Below, piece after piece: positions 17,365 to 26,305 of a stretch of DNA of 64,000 bases. The stretch comes from JAEUJM01 sp041908445. Its GTDB lineage: Bacteria > Actinomycetota > Acidimicrobiia > Acidimicrobiales > DATDAH01. The first letter of the stretch is position 1. Every line of letters starts with the position of its first letter. Both the position numbers and the translations under genes were made by a program. The stretch lies in NCBI GenBank assembly GCA_041908445.1, contig JAYRFK010000060.1:28145-92144 (forward strand), given 5' to 3'. Under the pieces are notes generated by a model, which was not told where the DNA came from, made no database searches, and saw only the letters and a list, made by a program, of their open reading frames with translations.

Positions 17365-20298
17365 GTGTACGTAGGCAAGACGAATCGAACGGGGCGAGCC
17401 GTGCGCGTGGTGGTGATGGCCGTCGTCGGCCTCCTCCTCGCCACCCTGGTGGCCTGCTCCTCGAGTGACGACGGCGGTGACGACGCCGGCTCCACCGCCA
17501 CCACCGAGGCCCTGAGCGCGGAGGACCAGGCCATCGTCGACGCCGCCCACGAGTGGCTGGGCAACGCCGAGGCCGTGGCGGCGCCGACCTTCGAGTCGCT
17601 CGTGTTCACCGGGCTCACCCGGTCCCCGAACGTCACCCACGTGACCTTCGGCCAGGAGTACGACGGCCACCTCGTGCAGGACGCGCAGGTCACCGTCCAC
17701 GTGCGAGACGGCGGCGAGATCACCGGGGCCAACAACGCCCTCGTGGACGCCCAGCCCACCGACGACGCCTCGGCGGACGTGTCGGCCGACACCGCCTCGG
17801 AGAACGCCGGCAAGGCCGTCCACGGCACCCCGAGCGACACGCAGGACCCCGAGCTCGTCTGGGTGCAGTCGGGCGACGAGCTCCTGCTCGCCTGGCGCGT
17901 CGACGTGCGCACCACCGACCCGGTCGGCGCCTGGCAGGTGCTGGTCGACGCCGGCACGGGCGACACCTTGAGCGCGGCCCAGGTCACGCCCGACCGGGAC
18001 CGCCTCGGCCCGGCCCTCCCCGGCAACGCCGCCCTCGGGGCGCGGGCCGTGGCCGGCGTCAAGGGCGCCGAGCTGCTGGCCGCCCAGGCCGCCGGCGACC
18101 AGTGCGACCTCCCCTCGGCGCCGTCCGCCTGCGTGTTCCTCCCCGATCCGATCTACGCCTCCGGCGGCCAGCTGAGCAACGCCGCCGACGCCAACCAGTT
18201 CCTCACCGGCGTCGAGCTGCAGGGCCTCGACGACCCCGCCTCCGGCCAGCTACGCGGCGAGTTCGTCGACGCCGACCCGGCGGGCGCCCCCGTCGACGCC
18301 CCCGACGAGACCGACGGCGTGTGGGGCCAGGGCCGCGGCGAGGCCGGCTTCGAGAACGCGATGGCCTACTTCTGGGTCGACCGGGTCCAGCGCGAGATCC
18401 AGGCCCTCGGCTTCACCGACGTGCGCAACGAGTCCTTCCCGATCTTCGGCGTCGACCCGAGCACCGTGGACAACGCCTTCTACGACGGCAGCGAGATCGT
18501 CCTCGGCGTCGGCTCGGACGGCATCAACGAGGGCGAGGACGCCAGCGGCATCATCCACGAGTACGGGCACGCGGTGCTCGACCAGCAGGCGCCCGGCCTG
18601 CTGCAGGGCCAGGAGGCCGGGGCGTACCACGAGGCCTTCGGCGACCTGCTCGCCTACTTCACCACCGTCGACCTGCGCACGGGCAACGACCAGATCGACC
18701 AGGCCTGCCTGTTCGCCTGGGCCGAGAACGGCGACTGCATCCGGCGCATGGACGACGACAAGGTGTACCCCGACGACCTCGTCAACGAGGTCCACGAGGA
18801 CGGCACCATCTACACCGGCGCCATCTTCGACATCTTCGGCGAGCTCCTCGCCCAGCAGGGCATCGACATCGCCGACTGCCCCGGTAGCGACCAGTGCGAC
18901 GAGCTGCGCGACCAGATCCTCGTCACCCTGCTCTCGTCGAACAACTACCTGAACGCCAACGTGACGCTGCCGGACGTCGCGGCGGCGTTCCAGACCGCCT
19001 ACAACGCCAACTTCGGCGAGGACGACGCCGAGCTGATCCGGTCGGTGTTCGCCGAGCACGGCCTCGCGGGTGGCAGCAGCAACACCATCGACGCCGACGG
19101 CAACGACACCGGCTCGGACAACGCGACGACCGCCTCGGTCTCGTTCGAGATCAACCACAGCTACCGAGGCGACCTCGACGTGCGGGTGGGCGTGGCCGAT
19201 CCCGAGGGCAACGACCTCTGCGACCCGATCCAGATCCAAGAACCCGACAACACGGACTCGGCCCAGGACCTCAGCGGCACGGTCGACATCAGTGACACGG
19301 GCTGCGCCCAGTTCCTGCCGCCGAGCCGGGAGCAGCTCTGGTTCCTCCGGGCCGAGGACACCCTGCCGCAGGACGAGGGCCAGATCGTGAGCTTCACCGT
19401 CTTCGACGGCGACACCCCGTTCCCGGCGCTGGGCCTGCCCAAGCCGATCGCGGACGCGGACCCCTCGGGCACCTTCGCCATCACCGACGGCAGCACCGAT
19501 GCGGTGGACACCAGCACCGGGACGAGCGACGACGTCGGCGACGGCCCGTTCATGAGCCTCGAGCTCACCCACACCTACACCGGCGACCTCTCCATCCGCG
19601 CCGGCGTGGGCCAGTCCGACGGCACGACGCTCTGCTCCGTGCAGGTGCACGAGCCGGACCCGAACGAGAACGGTGACGGCGGCATCTCCGGCGACATCGA
19701 CCTCTCCGAGTGCGCCGACCAGTACCCGCCCGACGCCGAGCACCTCTGGTTCCTCCAGGTGATCGACACCGCGGACCTCGACAGCGGCACGGTCGACAGC
19801 CTCTCGCTGACCGGGCCCGACGGCCAGACCTTCGAGTTCGACAACGTGCCCGCCGACATCCCGGACAACGACGAGAACGGCCTCACGCTGTTCACCGACG
19901 GGTCGTCGGGCAGCTCGACGACCGACATCGGCGCCGGTGGCGCCCCGACCGCCTCGGTCACCATCGACCACTCGTTCCAGGGCGACCTGGCCGTGACGGT
20001 CGGCGTGCTCGACGCCGACGGCAACGTGCTCTGCGAGGAGCCCTTCGCCACCCCGGACCAGAACAACGGTGAGAACGGCCTCGACGTGACCGGTCCGGTC
20101 AGCGATTGCGTGGCCCAGTACCCGCCCTCGGCGGACCGCCAGTGGTACCTGTTCGTGGCCGACACCCTGGCCCAGGACACCGGGTCGGTCGTCTCGGCGA
20201 CGCTCGAGGGCCCCGACGGCCAGACCTTCACGGTCGACACGTCGAGCGCCGACATCCCCGACGCCGACCCGGACGGCCTCCTCCTCTTCTTCGAGTAG
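17365..20298 (+). CDS. M4/M36-like zinc metallopeptidase lipoprotein with three P-domain-like repeats
   Basis: 977 residues from GTG 17365, with SD AAGGGGA five bases upstream. A lipoprotein signal (VVVMAVVGLLLATLVAC, lipidated Cys near residue 31) precedes an Asp/Ser-rich linker and a FTP/PepSY-like propeptide region to about 200. The catalytic core has HEYGH near residues 398-402 and a downstream zinc-ligand Glu in EAFGD near 423, as in fungalysin/thermolysin-type gluzincins. Three repeats follow, each with a 'H-x-(Y/F)-x-GDL' start and a late 'W-(F/Y)-L ... DT ... D-x-G' segment, resembling proprotein-convertase P domains. It is expected outside, anchored to the membrane. Natural substrates are unknown. 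Confidence 0.82.
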   Translation: MYVGKTNRTGRAVRVVVMAVVGLLLATLVACSSSDDGGDDAGSTATTEALSAEDQAIVDAAHEWLGNAEAVAAPTFESLVFTGLTRSPNVTHVTFGQEYDGHLVQDAQVTVHVRDGGEITGANNALVDAQPTDDASADVSADTASENAGKAVHGTPSDTQDPELVWVQSGDELLLAWRVDVRTTDPVGAWQVLVDAGTGDTLSAAQVTPDRDRLGPALPGNAALGARAVAGVKGAELLAAQAAGDQCDLPSAPSACVFLPDPIYASGGQLSNAADANQFLTGVELQGLDDPASGQLRGEFVDADPAGAPVDAPDETDGVWGQGRGEAGFENAMAYFWVDRVQREIQALGFTDVRNESFPIFGVDPSTVDNAFYDGSEIVLGVGSDGINEGEDASGIIHEYGHAVLDQQAPGLLQGQEAGAYHEAFGDLLAYFTTVDLRTGNDQIDQACLFAWAENGDCIRRMDDDKVYPDDLVNEVHEDGTIYTGAIFDIFGELLAQQGIDIADCPGSDQCDELRDQILVTLLSSNNYLNANVTLPDVAAAFQTAYNANFGEDDAELIRSVFAEHGLAGGSSNTIDADGNDTGSDNATTASVSFEINHSYRGDLDVRVGVADPEGNDLCDPIQIQEPDNTDSAQDLSGTVDISDTGCAQFLPPSREQLWFLRAEDTLPQDEGQIVSFTVFDGDTPFPALGLPKPIADADPSGTFAITDGSTDAVDTSTGTSDDVGDGPFMSLELTHTYTGDLSIRAGVGQSDGTTLCSVQVHEPDPNENGDGGISGDIDLSECADQYPPDAEHLWFLQVIDTADLDSGTVDSLSLTGPDGQTFEFDNVPADIPDNDENGLTLFTDGSSGSSTTDIGAGGAPTASVTIDHSFQGDLAVTVGVLDADGNVLCEEPFATPDQNNGENGLDVTGPVSDCVAQYPPSADRQWYLFVADTLAQDTGSVVSATLEGPDGQTFTVDTSSADIPDADPDGLLLFFE

Positions 20299-20318
20299 GC
20301 CGCAGCACCCGCCGGGCT

Positions 20319-20357
20319 CGAGGCGATGGCGGTCGGATCCCGACCGCCATCGCCTCG
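20319..20357. terminator. Strong bidirectional hairpin terminator
   Basis: A perfect 17-bp stem (20319-20335 with 20341-20357; an 18th G-C pair can close a 3-nt loop) sits between the convergent metallopeptidase and tsaC genes, 20 nt after one stop and 8 nt before the other. Confidence 0.9.
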
Positions 20358-20365
20358 TGTCGCGT

Positions 20366-20968
20366 TCAGGCCCCGTCGAGGACGGCGCGGAGCTGCACCT
20401 CGGTGAGCCTGCCCTCGCGGAGCACCCGCAGGTCGGGCCCGGTGACGTCCACGACGGTCGACGCGGTGCCCGCGCAGGCGCCGCCGTCGAGCACCACCGC
20501 GACCTCGCCGACCAGCGACGCGGCCGCCTCCGCGGCGGTCGCCGGCGTGGGCTCGCCGGTGCGGTTCGCGCTCGTCGTGGCCAGCGGGCCGACCACCGTC
20601 GCCAGCCGGGCGATCAGCGGGTGGTCGGGCCAGCGCACCCCGATGGTGGCGTCGGAACCCCCGAGGGGCAGGTCGAGACCGGGCCGGCGCGGCAGCACGA
20701 GCGTGAGCGGCCCGGGCCAGAAGGCGCCGGCCAGGCGCAGGGCCTGGTCGGGCAGGTCGGCCAGCGCCCGGACCTGCTCCACGTCGGCGACCAGCACGGC
20801 GATGGGCATGTCCGCGGGCCGTCCCTTCAGCGCGTAGAGCCGGTCGACCGCACCCGGGACGGCGGGCAGCGCCGCCACCCCGTAGACGGTGTCGGTCGGT
20901 ACGACGATCGCCTCACCGGCCCGGAGCGCGGCGACGGCACGCTCGACCGCCTCGTCACCGACGCTCAC
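20366..20968 (-). CDS. tsaC: Sua5/YciO/YrdC family threonylcarbamoyl-AMP synthase
   Basis: 200 residues from GTG 20968, overlapping the prmC stop by 4 nt. The YrdC fold is shown by AIVVPTDTVYGVAALP, LKGRPADMPIAVLV, FWPGPLTLVLPRR, IGVRWPDHP and TTSANRTGEPTP. It makes threonylcarbamoyl-AMP from threonine, bicarbonate and ATP for the t6A37 modification of ANN-decoding tRNAs. Only the YrdC domain is present, without a C-terminal Sua5 domain. The prfA-prmC-tsaC order is widely conserved. Confidence 0.93.
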   Translation of the reverse strand: MSVGDEAVERAVAALRAGEAIVVPTDTVYGVAALPAVPGAVDRLYALKGRPADMPIAVLVADVEQVRALADLPDQALRLAGAFWPGPLTLVLPRRPGLDLPLGGSDATIGVRWPDHPLIARLATVVGPLATTSANRTGEPTPATAAEAAASLVGEVAVVLDGGACAGTASTVVDVTGPDLRVLREGRLTEVQLRAVLDGA

Positions 20969-21867
20969 GGCGTCGGGCCGATCCGGGCGACGAGGGCCCG
21001 GGGGCGTCCGGCGAGGTCGGGGGCGACGTGCGCGTCACGGAAGCCGGCGGCGAGGGCGAGCGCGACGGCGGCGTCGGCCTGGCTCGGGGCGAGCTCCACC
21101 ACCAACGCGCCGGGGCGGCGCAGCCAGGTGGGGGCGCCGGCCACGATCACCTCGATGTCTTCGAGCCCGGTCGGGCCGGGGACGAGCGCCTGGCGGGGCT
21201 CCCAGTCGGCCACCTCCGGGGGGAGGGGGTCGGACTCGGCCACGTAGGGCGGGTTGGTGACCACCAGGTCGAACGTGGCCCGGAGGTCGCCCGGCAAGGC
21301 GTCGAACCACGACCCTTCGACCAGGGTGACCCGGGTGCCGGCGTGCCCGATGCCGGCGAGGTTGGCCCGGGCGACGGCCAGCGCGTCCGGCGAGGCGTCG
21401 ACCGCCCAGACCGCGGTGGCCGGGCGCTCGACGGCGACCGACAGCGCGATGGCGCCGGTGCCCGTGCCGAGGTCGAGCACCCGAGGCGCCGCCGGCGCCA
21501 GGGCGTCCAGCTCGGCCAGGGCCACCTCGACGACCTGCTCGGTCTCGGGCCGGGGGATGAGCGCCCGCCGGTCGACCATGAGGTCGAGCGAGCGGAAGGA
21601 CCACTCCCCCACCACGTACTGGAGCGGCTCGCCGGCGAGGCGACGCTCGACCATGACGTCGAAGAAGCCCATGGCGCGTTCGGTGGCCGGCTCGGACAGG
21701 CCGAGCGCGTACTCGGCGCCCTCGAACCCCGCCGCCCGCTCGATGATGCGCCGGACGCTGACCTCGGGCGACTCGATCCCCGCCGCGTCGAAGCGGGCCC
21801 GGGCCTCCGCGGCGAACACCCGCCACGGCGTCCCCTCGCCGCCCCGATCCGGGCCAGCGGGGCTCAC
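20965..21867 (-). CDS. prmC: Release factor glutamine methyltransferase
   Basis: 300 residues from GTG 21867 (GTGA overlap with the prfA stop). The N-terminal helical domain holds GEPLQYVVGEWSF. The SAM-binding motif is VLDLGTGTGAIALSVA and the catalytic motif is VVTNPPYVAE, which binds the substrate glutamine. It methylates the GGQ glutamine of RF1 and RF2. Translational coupling to prfA fits its job. Confidence 0.95.
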   Translation of the reverse strand: MSPAGPDRGGEGTPWRVFAAEARARFDAAGIESPEVSVRRIIERAAGFEGAEYALGLSEPATERAMGFFDVMVERRLAGEPLQYVVGEWSFRSLDLMVDRRALIPRPETEQVVEVALAELDALAPAAPRVLDLGTGTGAIALSVAVERPATAVWAVDASPDALAVARANLAGIGHAGTRVTLVEGSWFDALPGDLRATFDLVVTNPPYVAESDPLPPEVADWEPRQALVPGPTGLEDIEVIVAGAPTWLRRPGALVVELAPSQADAAVALALAAGFRDAHVAPDLAGRPRALVARIGPTP

Positions 21868-22925
21868 GACCCCTGGAGCTGGGTGGCCCGTTCGTCGGCC
21901 ACCAGGGCGTCGACCACGTCGTCGAGCTCGCCCGCGAGGATCTTGTCGAGCTTGTAGAGCGTGAGCTCGATGCGGTGGTCGGTGACCCGGTTCTCCTTGA
22001 AGTTGTAGGTCCGGATCTTCTCGGAGCGCCCACCGCCACCGATCTGGCCGCGTCGCTGGTCGGAGGCCGCGGCCGCGGCCTCGTCCTGCTTGGCCTTGAG
22101 CAGCCGGGACCGCAGCACCTGCATGGCCTTGGCCCGGTTCTGGATCTGGCTCTTCTCGTCCTGCATGGCCACCACCACGCCCGTGGGCTTGTGGGTGATG
22201 CGGACGGCGGAGTCGGTGGTGTTGACCGACTGCCCGCCGGGGCCGGACGACCGGTAGACGTCGATCTGGAGGTCGTTCGGGTCGATCTCGATGTCGACCT
22301 CCTCGGCCTCGGGCAGCACCGTCACGGTCGCCGACGAGGTGTGGATGCGGCCCTGGCTCTCGGTGACCGGCACCCGCTGCACCCGGTGCGGGCCGCCCTC
22401 GTGCTTCAGGCGGCTCCACACGCCCTCGCCGCTGAACAGCAGCGTGATGTCCGAGAAGCCGCCCATGTCGGACGGCTGGCTGGCGAGCACCTCGCACTTC
22501 CAGCCCATGCGCCCGGCGTAGGCCTGGTACATCTCGGCGAGGTCACGGGCGAAGAGGTTGGCCTCCTCGCCACCCTCGGCGCCGCGGATCTCGACGATCA
22601 CGTTCTTGTCGTCGTTGGGGTCCTTCGGGAGCAGCAGCGTCTTGAGCTCGTCCTCGAGTCGGGCGATGGCGGCCTCGTTGTCGTCGACCTCGGCCCGCAT
22701 GATCTCGCGGTCGTCGCCGGACGCCTCGGAGAACATCTCGCGGGCGGTCTGGAGGTCGTCGGTGGCCTGGCGGAGCTGCCGGGACCGCACCACGATCTCC
22801 TCGAGCTCCTTGTAGCGCCGGGCGGTGTCGGCGTAGCGGCGCTGGTCGGCGATGACGGCGGGGTCGGCGAGGCGCGCTTCGACGTCCTCGTACTCCCGCT
22901 CCAGGTCGCCGAGCCGCTCCAGCAT
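21864..22925 (-). CDS. prfA: Peptide chain release factor 1
   Basis: 353 residues from ATG 22925; a GTG three bases earlier is possible. The codon-recognition tripeptide PVT (about 186-188) in RVPVTESQGRIHTS marks RF1, which reads UAA and UAG. The GGQ motif is at about 230-232. The start lies four bases after the stop of the upstream unknown gene, in a tightly packed operon with prmC and tsaC. Confidence 0.96.
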   Translation of the reverse strand: MLERLGDLEREYEDVEARLADPAVIADQRRYADTARRYKELEEIVVRSRQLRQATDDLQTAREMFSEASGDDREIMRAEVDDNEAAIARLEDELKTLLLPKDPNDDKNVIVEIRGAEGGEEANLFARDLAEMYQAYAGRMGWKCEVLASQPSDMGGFSDITLLFSGEGVWSRLKHEGGPHRVQRVPVTESQGRIHTSSATVTVLPEAEEVDIEIDPNDLQIDVYRSSGPGGQSVNTTDSAVRITHKPTGVVVAMQDEKSQIQNRAKAMQVLRSRLLKAKQDEAAAAASDQRRGQIGGGGRSEKIRTYNFKENRVTDHRIELTLYKLDKILAGELDDVVDALVADERATQLQGS

Positions 22926-22929
22926 CACG

Positions 22930-23955
22930 TCAGGCTACGGGAGTGACGTCGTCCCGCCAGTCCCCGGCCACGGCCACGATCTCGGCGGGCTCGACGAGGG
23001 CGGCGGCGAGCGCCCGGGTGACGGGGTGGTCGTCGCGCTCGGGCACGACGAGGACGAGGCGGGCGCCGGGGGCGCGCCACTGGCGGACGTCGGCGGCGGC
23101 GGGGACGAGGTCGAGGTCGATCCCCGCCGAGCACACGACCACGACGGGGGCGCCGTCGGTGGCCTCGCCGAGCGCCGGCGCGGGCGCGGCGTCCTTCACG
23201 TTGTCCCGGGCGATCGGCGGGTCGACGGGGCGCAGCGAGCGGGCGCCCACGAGCCCGGGCCGCTCGACCACGAGCGCCCGCAGCCAGCGCTCGGCCGCGA
23301 GCCGGTTGAGCGGGTGGGGGGGCGCACCGGGACGGCGCTGGGCGAGCACCGCGTCGATGACCGCGGCCAGGGCGTCGGGCGTGGGCAGGTCGCCGTGGAT
23401 CATGGCGAACGCCTCGCGGTCGTGGCGGCCGACCCCGACCTCGAGGCGGGGCGGGCCGTCGTCGGGGACCACGATGCGGGCGATCTCGAGGCCGAGGACC
23501 TCGCCGACGATCGCACCGTGCTCGACGACCACCTCGACGCCGCTCGCCTCGAGCAGGGCCACAAGGTCGTCGACCTCGGTGGGGCCGGGGCCCGGCTCGG
23601 GGTACGGGGTGGCGGCGGCCGGCTCGACGGCCCGGCCCCGCACGCGCCAGACCTCGGGGGCGCCCGTGAACGCAGGCGCCCGCCGGGCCACCACGCCGGC
23701 GGCCTCGTCGTCCACCAGCACGTGCAGCGCCGCGACCCCCTGGGCGCGTGCCCACGCCAGTGCGGGCCCGAGCACGCGGTGGGGCTGCTCGTCGGCGAGC
23801 ACCCAGGCGGTGGGACCGTCGTCGCCGGGCTGGACGAGGCCGGCGCCGCCGCCGAACACCGCCGGTGTCCGCTCGGCCTCGCCCCAGTGGTCGCGGACGA
23901 GCGCGCCGAGCTTGGCGCCCAGCAGCGCGGCGCGGCGGTCGGGGTCGAGCGTCAT
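22930..23955 (-). CDS. Conserved-looking hypothetical protein in the rpmE-prfA operon
   Basis: 341 residues from ATG 23955. I do not recognise a family. There is no signal peptide or membrane segment. Two alternating beta/alpha-looking parts are visible: one with VAALHVLVDDEAAGVVARR, and one with GVEVVVEHGAIVGEVLGLEIARIVV followed by EVGVGRHDREAFAMIHGDLPTP. A C-terminal part (APVVVVCSAGIDLDLVPAAADVR, RLVLVVPERD) looks like another Rossmann-like strand-helix set. It sits 43 nt after rpmE and four bases before prfA, which suggests a link to translation. That is guilt by association only. Confidence 0.72.
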   Translation of the reverse strand: MTLDPDRRAALLGAKLGALVRDHWGEAERTPAVFGGGAGLVQPGDDGPTAWVLADEQPHRVLGPALAWARAQGVAALHVLVDDEAAGVVARRAPAFTGAPEVWRVRGRAVEPAAATPYPEPGPGPTEVDDLVALLEASGVEVVVEHGAIVGEVLGLEIARIVVPDDGPPRLEVGVGRHDREAFAMIHGDLPTPDALAAVIDAVLAQRRPGAPPHPLNRLAAERWLRALVVERPGLVGARSLRPVDPPIARDNVKDAAPAPALGEATDGAPVVVVCSAGIDLDLVPAAADVRQWRAPGARLVLVVPERDDHPVTRALAAALVEPAEIVAVAGDWRDDVTPVA

Positions 23956-23998
23956 GGTCGGTGTGCGGGGCCCCGGTCGGGCGCCCGCCGGGCGGGTG

Positions 23999-24208
23999 CT
24001 ACTGGCCCTTGCGCTTGCCGTAGCGGCGCTCGAACCGGTCGATGCGGCCGCCGGAGTCCACCAGCTTCTGCTTGCCGGTGTAGAAGGGGTGGCACTCGCT
24101 GCACAGCTCGACGTGGAGGTCGGGCTCGGTGGAGCGGGTGGTGAACGTGTTGCCACACGAGCACTTCACGGTGGCGACCACGTAGTCGGGGTGGATGTCA
24201 GCCTTCAT
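23999..24208 (-). CDS. rpmE: 50S ribosomal protein L31, zinc-binding form
   Basis: 69 residues from ATG 24208 with SD AAGG. It starts MKADIHPDYV and contains the Cys pairs CSCG and CSEC of the C+ (zinc-binding) form, then HPFYTGKQKLVDSGGRIDRF. It is a component of the large subunit at the central protuberance. A zinc-free paralogue may exist elsewhere. It lies 57 nt after rho. Confidence 0.97.
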   Translation of the reverse strand: MKADIHPDYVVATVKCSCGNTFTTRSTEPDLHVELCSECHPFYTGKQKLVDSGGRIDRFERRYGKRKGQ

Positions 24209-24265
24209 CACGTGCCTTCTTCACTGAGCGGGGTGGTCATCGTAGCGGGCGGGGCCTCGTGAGCC

Positions 24266-26026
24266 TCAGCCGCCGGGCGCGGCCTTGGCGATCTCGTCGA
24301 GGAACGCGTCGTTGGACTTGAACGTCTTCATGCGGTCGATCAGCAGCTCGAGGCCGGCGCCGTTGCCGCCGTCGAGGGCGTGCAGCACCCGCCGGAGCTT
24401 CCAGACCTGCTGGAGCTCCTTCTTCTCGAACAGCAGCTCCTCGTGCCGGGTGGACGAGGCCTCGACGTCGATGGCGGGGTAGATCCGGCGCTCGGCGAGG
24501 CGCCGGTCGAGCCGCAGCTCCATGTTCCCGGTGCCCTTGAACTCCTCGAAGATGACCTCGTCCATCCGCGAGCCGGTGTCGATCAGCGCGGTGGCGAGGA
24601 TGGTGAGCGAGCCACCCTCCTCGAGGTTGCGGGCGGCGCCGAAGAACTTCTTCGGCGGGTAGAGCGCCCCGGTGTCGATGCCGCCGGACATGACCCGGCC
24701 GGTGGCCGGCGCCGAGAGGTTGTAGGCCCGGGCCAGGCGGGTGATGCCGTCCAGCACGACCACGACGTCCTTGCCGGACTCGACCAGGCGCTTGGCCCGC
24801 TCGATGGTGAGCTCGGCCACCTGGGTGTGCTCCTCGGTGGGCCGGTCGAAGGTGGAGGCCGCGACCTCGCCCTTCTTCACCCACCGGCGCATGTCGGTGA
24901 CCTCCTCGGGCCGCTCGTCGACGAGCAGCACGATGAGCTCGACCTCGGGGTTGTTCACCTCGATGGCCCGCACGATCTGCTTCATCACCGTGGTCTTGCC
25001 CGCCTTCGGGGGCGACACGATGAGGCCGCGGGTGCCCTTGCCGATGGGGGCGATGAGGTCGATGATCCGCGACGTCATGTTGTACGGGTCGGCGGACGAC
25101 TCGAGGCGCAGCTTCTGGTCGGGGAACAGCGCGGTCAGCTCGTCGAAGCGGGGGCGCTGGCGGGCCTCGTCGGGGGCCACGCCGTTCACCGCGTCGATCT
25201 GAAGCAGCGCCGGGTTCTTCTCGTTGCGGTTCGCCGGGCGGCTCGTGCCCGTGACCCGGTCGCCCTTGCGCAGCGAGAACTGCCGCACCTGCTTCACCGA
25301 GACGTAGACGTCGTCCTTGCTGGCGAGGTAGCCGTGGAGGCGCAGGAAGCCGTAGCCCTCGTCGCGCAGGTCGAGCAGGCCCTCGACGGGGACGGGGTCG
25401 CCCTGCCATGGCTCGTCGCCCCCGGGGCGGTCGCCCCGACCGCGCCGGCGCCGGCGCCGGTTGCCGGACTCGGTCTCGTCGCCCTGGCCACCCTGGCCGC
25501 CGTCGCCACCGCCGGCGCGGTTGGCGTCGTCACCGCGGTCCTTGCCGCCGTCGCCCTGCCCCTGGCCTCCCTTCGCGCCGCCCTTGGCGGGCTTGGCGGC
25601 ATTGGCCGAGGCCTCGGCGCCCTCGTCGTCGTCACCGTCACCGTGGTCGTCGTCCTCCGCAGCCCGGGCGGGGCGGGCGCGGCCCTTGCCGTTGGTGCTC
25701 GGCGCCGGCGCCTCGTCGGCGTGGTCGTCGCCACCCGCCGCATCGTGGGCACCCGCGGTCCCGCCATCGGCCGAGTCGCCACCGTCCGCGTCGCCGCTGC
25801 CGGTGTCGGCCGCCTCGACGGCCGCAGGCGCCTCGTCGGCGCCACCGTCCGCCGGGCCCCCGGCGGGCTCGGTGACCCCGGCCAGCTCGAGGATCAGGTC
25901 GATGATCTCGCCCTTGCGCGCCCGTGACCCGGGCTTGCCCCCCATCGCCTCGGCGATGGTCTGGAGCTCGTCGCGGTCCTTGCGCTCGAGCGCCGCTCGC
26001 TCGAGGTCCGTGGACTCCACGCTCAT
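24266..26026 (-). CDS. rho: Transcription termination factor Rho
   Basis: 586 residues from ATG 26026 with the SD AAGGAA. The N-terminal Rho-N helix bundle (ELQTIAEAMGGKPGSRARKGEIIDLILE) is followed by an unusually acidic/Gly-rich insertion (about 50-190) ending in an Arg cluster (NRRRRRRGRGDR). The RNA-binding cold-shock-like domain (EGLLDLRDEGYGFLR) comes next, then the hexameric ATPase with Walker A PPKAGKTTVM and the Q-loop/R-loop regions to the end. Long, charged insertions are typical of actinobacterial Rho and modulate RNA binding. It has a 279-nt upstream gap with the divergent ABC transporter. Confidence 0.96.
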   Translation of the reverse strand: MSVESTDLERAALERKDRDELQTIAEAMGGKPGSRARKGEIIDLILELAGVTEPAGGPADGGADEAPAAVEAADTGSGDADGGDSADGGTAGAHDAAGGDDHADEAPAPSTNGKGRARPARAAEDDDHGDGDDDEGAEASANAAKPAKGGAKGGQGQGDGGKDRGDDANRAGGGDGGQGGQGDETESGNRRRRRRGRGDRPGGDEPWQGDPVPVEGLLDLRDEGYGFLRLHGYLASKDDVYVSVKQVRQFSLRKGDRVTGTSRPANRNEKNPALLQIDAVNGVAPDEARQRPRFDELTALFPDQKLRLESSADPYNMTSRIIDLIAPIGKGTRGLIVSPPKAGKTTVMKQIVRAIEVNNPEVELIVLLVDERPEEVTDMRRWVKKGEVAASTFDRPTEEHTQVAELTIERAKRLVESGKDVVVVLDGITRLARAYNLSAPATGRVMSGGIDTGALYPPKKFFGAARNLEEGGSLTILATALIDTGSRMDEVIFEEFKGTGNMELRLDRRLAERRIYPAIDVEASSTRHEELLFEKKELQQVWKLRRVLHALDGGNGAGLELLIDRMKTFKSNDAFLDEIAKAAPGG

Positions 26027-26203
26027 GGTTCCTTCTTTCACGCATCGGGGCCGACGCGGGCGACACGAGCCGCACGGTCCGGCAAGGGGGAGATCGCCGA
26101 GCGGGAGACCGCCACCGCGACCGCCGTGCGGCGACACGCCCGGGCCTCGGGAGGAGAGGTCGGCACCGGGTGGTGGAACGGGTCCGTCATCGACGGCCCG
26201 ACC

Positions 26204-26209
26204 ACGATA
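26204..26209 (-). promoter_or_regulatory. Possible -10 (TATCGT) for rho
   Basis: TATCGT on the minus strand lies about 178 nt before the rho start, which would give a long leader of the kind often involved in Rho autoregulation. No clear -35 is visible, so the call is weak. Confidence 0.25.
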
Positions 26210-26305
26210 CCAGTTGTCCCTCCCGGGGCCAGATGGCGCCCGACCGCAGGCGTCCGGCCCGAAATGGGCGGGCACGCGCCCCGCCCGGCCGCGAGACTCG
26301 GTCCC

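Noticed and set aside
16126..17823. Long minus-strand open frame opposite the thiolase and metallopeptidase
   Set aside because: It is a composition shadow. It crosses real genes on both strands, has Arg/Gly/Pro-biased low-complexity content and no motif.
18250..19971. 573-codon open frame opposite the metallopeptidase
   Set aside because: Val/Gly/Glu-repetitive translation typical of antisense frames in high-GC genes; the plus-strand gene has clear HEYGH and P-like motifs.
26126..26305. Longer N-terminus for the ABC ATPase from ATG 26126
   Set aside because: The extra 60 residues are low-complexity and unlike ABC ATPases, and this DNA is the likely rho leader/promoter.
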